This document shows positions 20,499 through 23,823 of a stretch of DNA of 23,823 nucleotides, piece after piece. Source of the DNA: a virus. Below the pieces are notes generated by a model, which did no database searches, was not told the origin of the DNA, and saw nothing but the letters and a program-made list of their open reading frames with translations. Both the position numbers and the translations under genes were made by a program. The stretch lies in the IMG/VR virus record IMGVR_UViG_3300031613_000022, positions 1 through 23,823 of that record. One strand, given 5' to 3'. Each line of letters starts with the position of its first letter. Position 1 is the stretch's first letter.

Positions 20499-21755
20499 TC
20501 AGCTAGTGGGGGAAGGGAGCGCCATAATTTCATCATCCGTCATATCAAACGGGTTGAATTCTTTTGGCGGTGTGGGAGCTGATGCTCGTGAAGCTGAAGC
20601 TGCACGTGCTTTTGGGTCAGACTTTACAACTGGCTTCGGAGTTCCTGTGCGGACTTCCAGGACACGTGCAGCAGGTGTCTGTGCAGGTGTCTCTACGGTG
20701 GCCGGTGCGGTCGGGCTTGGAGCGGGAGCCAGAGAGCCTTGGGCCTGGAGGTGATCGCCAACAGTCTTGTAAGCATTAATAAAAGAGACGCCGTCTAATT
20801 CACCCAAAGTTCGACGACGTTCGACCTCAGTCGTGATTTTGGCATAAATACCACTTGCACGCTGGTCTCGAATAATCCCCAATAGTTCGGGTTCTTTGTA
20901 AACCGCTTCCTTGCTGGCTTGATCCCATTGAGAGTTGATCAGATTTACCGTATCCTTGCCTTCTTGGGTGGATGTGACATCTCCCAAGGTTTCATGGAAA
21001 TGGTGTTCGTGATCACTCACAGAGTGATTGCCGGGGCGGTATGTAGGCTCTGACGATGTATCGAGATCCATTGGATCGATTGCACCATCATGCAAAAGCT
21101 TCTGAAGAGCTGCAGGGTCTTTCTTATCAACGTCGATCAGAAAGGACAGCTTGTCTTGATCCATGAGGCCATTGTTCTCAAGCATTCTCATGAGCTTGAG
21201 GTTTGGCTTCAGTTCCTGCATCTTCTTCGTATAGTTGGTTCCCATCTGCATCAGACGGATAACCTCGTCCGGGGAGCTCGGAGTGAACTCCCGTCCGTTG
21301 GCTTTGAAAGGAGCCATTATCTGTGTGTACGCCGACTCGAAATCAACAGGTTCTGGCGTCTCTGCTGGCTTTGCTTCGCCATCAGTTTTTGCACCATCGG
21401 GCTTTCTTTCGCCCTTATCCTCACCTTCGATTGCTTCGGTGTGATTTGGTGTGACAGTACCTTCAGCATTTTCAGATGCTGCAACGGTGTCATCACCAAC
21501 GGGGGCGGAGCCATTAGAAGCTTCAGCCAATTCTTCATCCGAAAAAAGATTTCCGTCAGCATCTGCATTCACCTCTTCTGCCGGGGCTACCGTAGCCGCT
21601 GGTTCCACAGGTTCAGTGGGTTCAGCAGAAACTTCTTCAGTAGGAGCCTCCACAACAGGCTCTTCAACAATAGGCGCTTCCTGATCTGAATCAGGAATAG
21701 AGGTCATGTTCATGACTTCCTCATCGGTGAGATTATCGAAGTCCTGTTCGTTCAT
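20499..21755 (-). CDS. Scaffolding-type protein, N4 gp57 position (418 aa)
   Basis: The first ~130 residues are disordered and very acidic (Glu, Pro, Ala, Val, Thr rich). The middle (~140-330) is helical, with a [15 protein letters not shown] segment and a regular EVIRLMQMG...[16 protein letters not shown] helix. The tail (~335-395) is Pro/Ala/Lys/Arg-rich and basic. Acidic and disordered with a helical core, directly upstream of the capsid gene, it looks like a head scaffold. N4-like annotations often call the gene in this position 'tape measure', which is less natural for a short-tailed phage. The two ends carry related short motifs (LTDEEVM at 9-15, MTDDEIM at 405-411). Start at 21755 overlaps the upstream stop as ATGA; GGAGG lies 7 nt before it. 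Confidence 0.75.
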   Translation of the reverse strand: MNEQDFDNLTDEEVMNMTSIPDSDQEAPIVEEPVVEAPTEEVSAEPTEPVEPAATVAPAEEVNADADGNLFSDEELAEASNGSAPVGDDTVAASENAEGTVTPNHTEAIEGEDKGERKPDGAKTDGEAKPAETPEPVDFESAYTQIMAPFKANGREFTPSSPDEVIRLMQMGTNYTKKMQELKPNLKLMRMLENNGLMDQDKLSFLIDVDKKDPAALQKLLHDGAIDPMDLDTSSEPTYRPGNHSVSDHEHHFHETLGDVTSTQEGKDTVNLINSQWDQASKEAVYKEPELLGIIRDQRASGIYAKITTEVERRRTLGELDGVSFINAYKTVGDHLQAQGSLAPAPSPTAPATVETPAQTPAARVLEVRTGTPKPVVKSDPKARAASASRASAPTPPKEFNPFDMTDDEIMALPSPTS

Positions 21756-22081
21756 GCTGCATCCTCCGCGCGAGCGTCATCGAGTGCTTCGCCGTTGGTG
21801 TAGATGTCTTCTTCAGCCATTTCTCCAACACGTACGATGGACTGAAGATATTGCTTCAAGAGGGAAATAGCCTGGATCGCCAAAAATACCTCGTTGCGGT
21901 CTACATTCGGATTTGCAATAGCAGATACTTCAGCAAGGCGGACTGCTTCATCTTTGAAGTAGCCATCCAGGATGATCTTCTTAAACTCACGGTTGCTCGA
22001 CAACTTTAGAGCGGCGTTCTTGAGTTCTACAAGTTTCCGCGATTCGTCAATCGAGTCTTCGAGTTGCTTGATGTCAGACAT
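21752..22081 (-). CDS. Hypothetical helical protein, N4 gp58 position (109 aa)
   Basis: An all-helical, highly charged small protein (KQLEDSIDESRKLVELKNA; FKKIILDGYFKDEAVRLAEV; EVFLAIQAISLLKQYLQSIV) with an acidic tail. There is no signal peptide, membrane span or catalytic motif. I recall similar short helical proteins between portal and scaffold genes of several podophage groups, but no function I can name; a portal-scaffold accessory role is a guess from position. The SD is weak (AAGAGA about 7 nt upstream of 22081). Its stop overlaps the scaffold start by 4 nt, implying coupled translation. Confidence 0.7.
   Translation of the reverse strand: MSDIKQLEDSIDESRKLVELKNAALKLSSNREFKKIILDGYFKDEAVRLAEVSAIANPNVDRNEVFLAIQAISLLKQYLQSIVRVGEMAEEDIYTNGEALDDARAEDAA
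21763..21767 (-). promoter_or_regulatory. Ribosome binding site of the scaffold gene
   Basis: GGAGG on the minus strand lies 7 nt before the ATG at 21755, within the end of the 109-residue gene. It is a strong SD, so the scaffold can be initiated more efficiently than the weakly signalled gene before it. Confidence 0.7.
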
Positions 22082-22155
22082 TTCATTTCTCTTTACTGTT
22101 TTGAGGTGGATGGTTGTCAGATGAGGGACACTTTAGAGAACATTAAAGTAACCGG

Positions 22156-23823
22156 TCAACCTGTTACCAATTCTTTATATGCGAGAGCTGAACCCATGTC
22201 TGGATTGGGTTTTGCAGGATCTCTTTGAGCCAAGAAAGATTTGGTGATTTCCAGATCTTGGTTTGATCGAGCTTGCTCACCTTGCACATCCAAATTGCGC
22301 ATGTGTTCGGTGCCAGACTCTTTCTCCACAAACTCCAGATCTTTCAAATCAGCGCTTGATCCTTCAGTGCGTGCCTTGGACTGGTTCACCATTGACTTAG
22401 ATCTGATTTCTTCAATCTCAGCTTCAAGCTTTGCAATCTCAAGCTCTTTCATTTTCTGATCCAGTGGATCTGGCTCAGGTTTGAACTGCATGATCTTTTC
22501 AGCCAGAGCAGGCATACGCTTCAGTGTTGCAATCTCAGCCAGCAACATTTGAGTCATGGTAAAGTCCATGTTGTTACCCATGGTCTGCAGCATAAACGAA
22601 AGGTCTTGAGACTTGGCTTCATCAATTTCAGCAGTGGAAATGTCGACCTCAAGATCGAACTCACCCGCCAGCTCTTCACGCTTAACTGTTACATACGTTT
22701 TGTTTGTAACACGAACTGTCTCTTCTTCGCTCATGAACGCCTGGTTCATTGATGCAAACTTACGCCCAATGTCTGCCATGCCTTGAGCCATGCGACGCAA
22801 GATAGCCATTTCACGCTTAGCAGAGGCATCGAGAGCACCTCGAATACCTGTTGCCACGTCCCCATAAGCTTCACCGGAAATGCCTCCTGAGAATGCTTTA
22901 ACGCCAGACAGGGCTTCTGCTTCTTGGTTCTGAAGCTGAAGCATAGTCAGAGCGGAGTTAGGAATTTCAGGATACTTATGCTGGTGAATACTGTTCTCGG
23001 GATGAGCTGTTGGATTGAACTCATAGTCAGTACCAGCGTTGAATCGATTGCGGTTCACGACATCCAAAAGACCTTTGGCCACACCTGTCTGGCTGTTTGC
23101 AGACCGCCCCATCAAATCAATCATACCGCGGCTGACAGCGCCCAGGATGTTCTGGTTCTCTTCCAGCAGCTCTGCGTCAGGCTCACCCGTAACCGAATGA
23201 GTGAGCGGCATATAAGGCACAATCACCACTGGGATTTCTTGATCTGGGTAGGGGTTTGCTTCCATGCGAATCATGACGTTGCCAATATACGTGGCCACAA
23301 TCGGAACCAAGGTATCATCACTATTGATGTCGTAGGAGCCCCAGTATTCATATGCCACAACCCGTTTGCGAAGCTCGTCTTTGAACTGCACAGAGTCGTC
23401 AATGTTAGAGGCATGATCAGGCAGATTCATCGGGGTATTACCCTGCCAGTTCACATGATCAAGGTTTTTGTAACGCCCATCAGCAATCAGATCTGCTTTG
23501 GATGTCTCAAACGTAATGATACCAAACTTGGCTTTTGAAACGTCACCTTCACAAGAGGGATCCAGATAAAGATTTGAGTAGTGCAGGATAGTTGCTGTTG
23601 GCTGGTTGACCAGGACTTTCTCTTCCTCGACCTCTTCAGTGCCAATCTGTCGTGCTTGAACAGGGGCGCCGTATTCCTGAGATGCAGACACAGACTCTTG
23701 AACATCAGCTGGAAGATCTTTGAAAGCACGGGGATTATCTGTCTTGATCTGAGATGCTTGCTCCAGCATCTTAGAAGTCTCTTCGTCCTGTACTTCGATG
23801 ATTTCCCACACTGGAGCTTGGAC
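22156..23823 (-). CDS. Portal protein, N4 gp59-like, C-terminal part (cut by window edge)
   Basis: The frame stays open through the right edge (reading VQAPVWEIIEV at the boundary). A GTG at 23811 is only an internal Val codon, so the true start is outside the window. The 555 visible codons would be roughly the last three quarters of an N4-type portal (about 760 residues, from memory). Visible features are a beta-rich clip/wing-like stretch (EYGAPVQARQ, ILHYSNLYLDPSCEGDV), the conserved-looking SANSQTGVAKGLLDVVNRNR, GVKAFSGGISGEAYGDVATG and REMAILRRMAQGMADIGRKF helix, and a C-terminal coiled coil (QKMKELEIAKLEAEIEEIRS) with a flexible tail. The portal forms the head vertex ring for DNA entry and exit. 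A 74-bp gap separates it from the next gene. Confidence 0.88.
   Translation of the reverse strand, partial: VQAPVWEIIEVQDEETSKMLEQASQIKTDNPRAFKDLPADVQESVSASQEYGAPVQARQIGTEEVEEEKVLVNQPTATILHYSNLYLDPSCEGDVSKAKFGIITFETSKADLIADGRYKNLDHVNWQGNTPMNLPDHASNIDDSVQFKDELRKRVVAYEYWGSYDINSDDTLVPIVATYIGNVMIRMEANPYPDQEIPVVIVPYMPLTHSVTGEPDAELLEENQNILGAVSRGMIDLMGRSANSQTGVAKGLLDVVNRNRFNAGTDYEFNPTAHPENSIHQHKYPEIPNSALTMLQLQNQEAEALSGVKAFSGGISGEAYGDVATGIRGALDASAKREMAILRRMAQGMADIGRKFASMNQAFMSEEETVRVTNKTYVTVKREELAGEFDLEVDISTAEIDEAKSQDLSFMLQTMGNNMDFTMTQMLLAEIATLKRMPALAEKIMQFKPEPDPLDQKMKELEIAKLEAEIEEIRSKSMVNQSKARTEGSSADLKDLEFVEKESGTEHMRNLDVQGEQARSNQDLEITKSFLAQRDPAKPNPDMGSALAYKELVTG

Noticed and set aside
21090-21689. 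199-codon plus-strand frame opposite the scaffold gene, rich in Cys, Phe and Ser
   Set aside because: Composition typical of an antisense reading of an acidic helical protein; no start signal or neighbour support.
22924-23538. 204-codon plus-strand open frame antisense to the portal gene
   Set aside because: Shadow of the portal frame; no recognisable domain and no initiation signal.

Overview
This window is part of the late (virion) gene block of an N4-like podophage (Schitoviridae type). The marker is a giant protein of about 3,650 residues at 158-11101. It carries the T7/N4-type RNA polymerase signatures in the right order and with close to N4 spacing: a DxxGR block, motif A (D1686), motif B (R1792, K1796, Y1804) and motif C (D2064). 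That identifies the virion-packaged RNA polymerase (vRNAP). The gene order portal - small protein - scaffold/'tape measure' - N4-gp56-type capsid - conserved head protein - internal virion proteins - vRNAP matches the order of N4 genes 59 to 50. GC content looks slightly under 50% by eye. The host cannot be read from the window; an alphaproteobacterial (roseobacter-type) host is only a guess.

Layout. Every gene I can support is on the minus strand, so transcription runs from right to left. From the right edge: the C-terminal part of the portal (22156-23823, cut by the window), a 109-residue protein, an acidic scaffold-like protein, the major capsid protein, a 133-bp gap with a hairpin, and a translationally coupled trio: a 218-residue head-type protein, a 97-residue Acb2/Tad1-like protein and a 149-residue Tad2-like (DUF2829) fusion protein. 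Next come a 399-residue protein with 22-residue repeats, a 776-residue protein with a long hydrophobic segment, a 182-residue protein, a 683-residue protein, an intrinsic terminator, and the vRNAP gene. At the far left a plus-strand intrinsic terminator lies where this leftward block meets transcription arriving from beyond the window. The genes are tightly packed, and three junctions are 4-nt ATGA overlaps. No tRNA, IS element, CRISPR array or intergenic stretch over 300 bp was seen.

How the genes work together. Portal, scaffold and capsid protein build the head. The 399-, 776-, 182- and 683-residue proteins and the vRNAP fit the set of internal proteins that N4-like phages package, and at least partly eject with the DNA; the vRNAP then transcribes early genes in the new host. 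The terminator just before the vRNAP start probably holds down expression of this very long, low-copy protein.

The most interesting part is the pair at 17495-18234. Two small proteins resemble the two known classes of phage 'sponge' that sequester cyclic-nucleotide signals of CBASS and Thoeris immunity. They are stop-start coupled to each other and to a head gene, directly behind the capsid gene, at a point where the N4 order has no counterpart. These assignments rest on motif recognition only.
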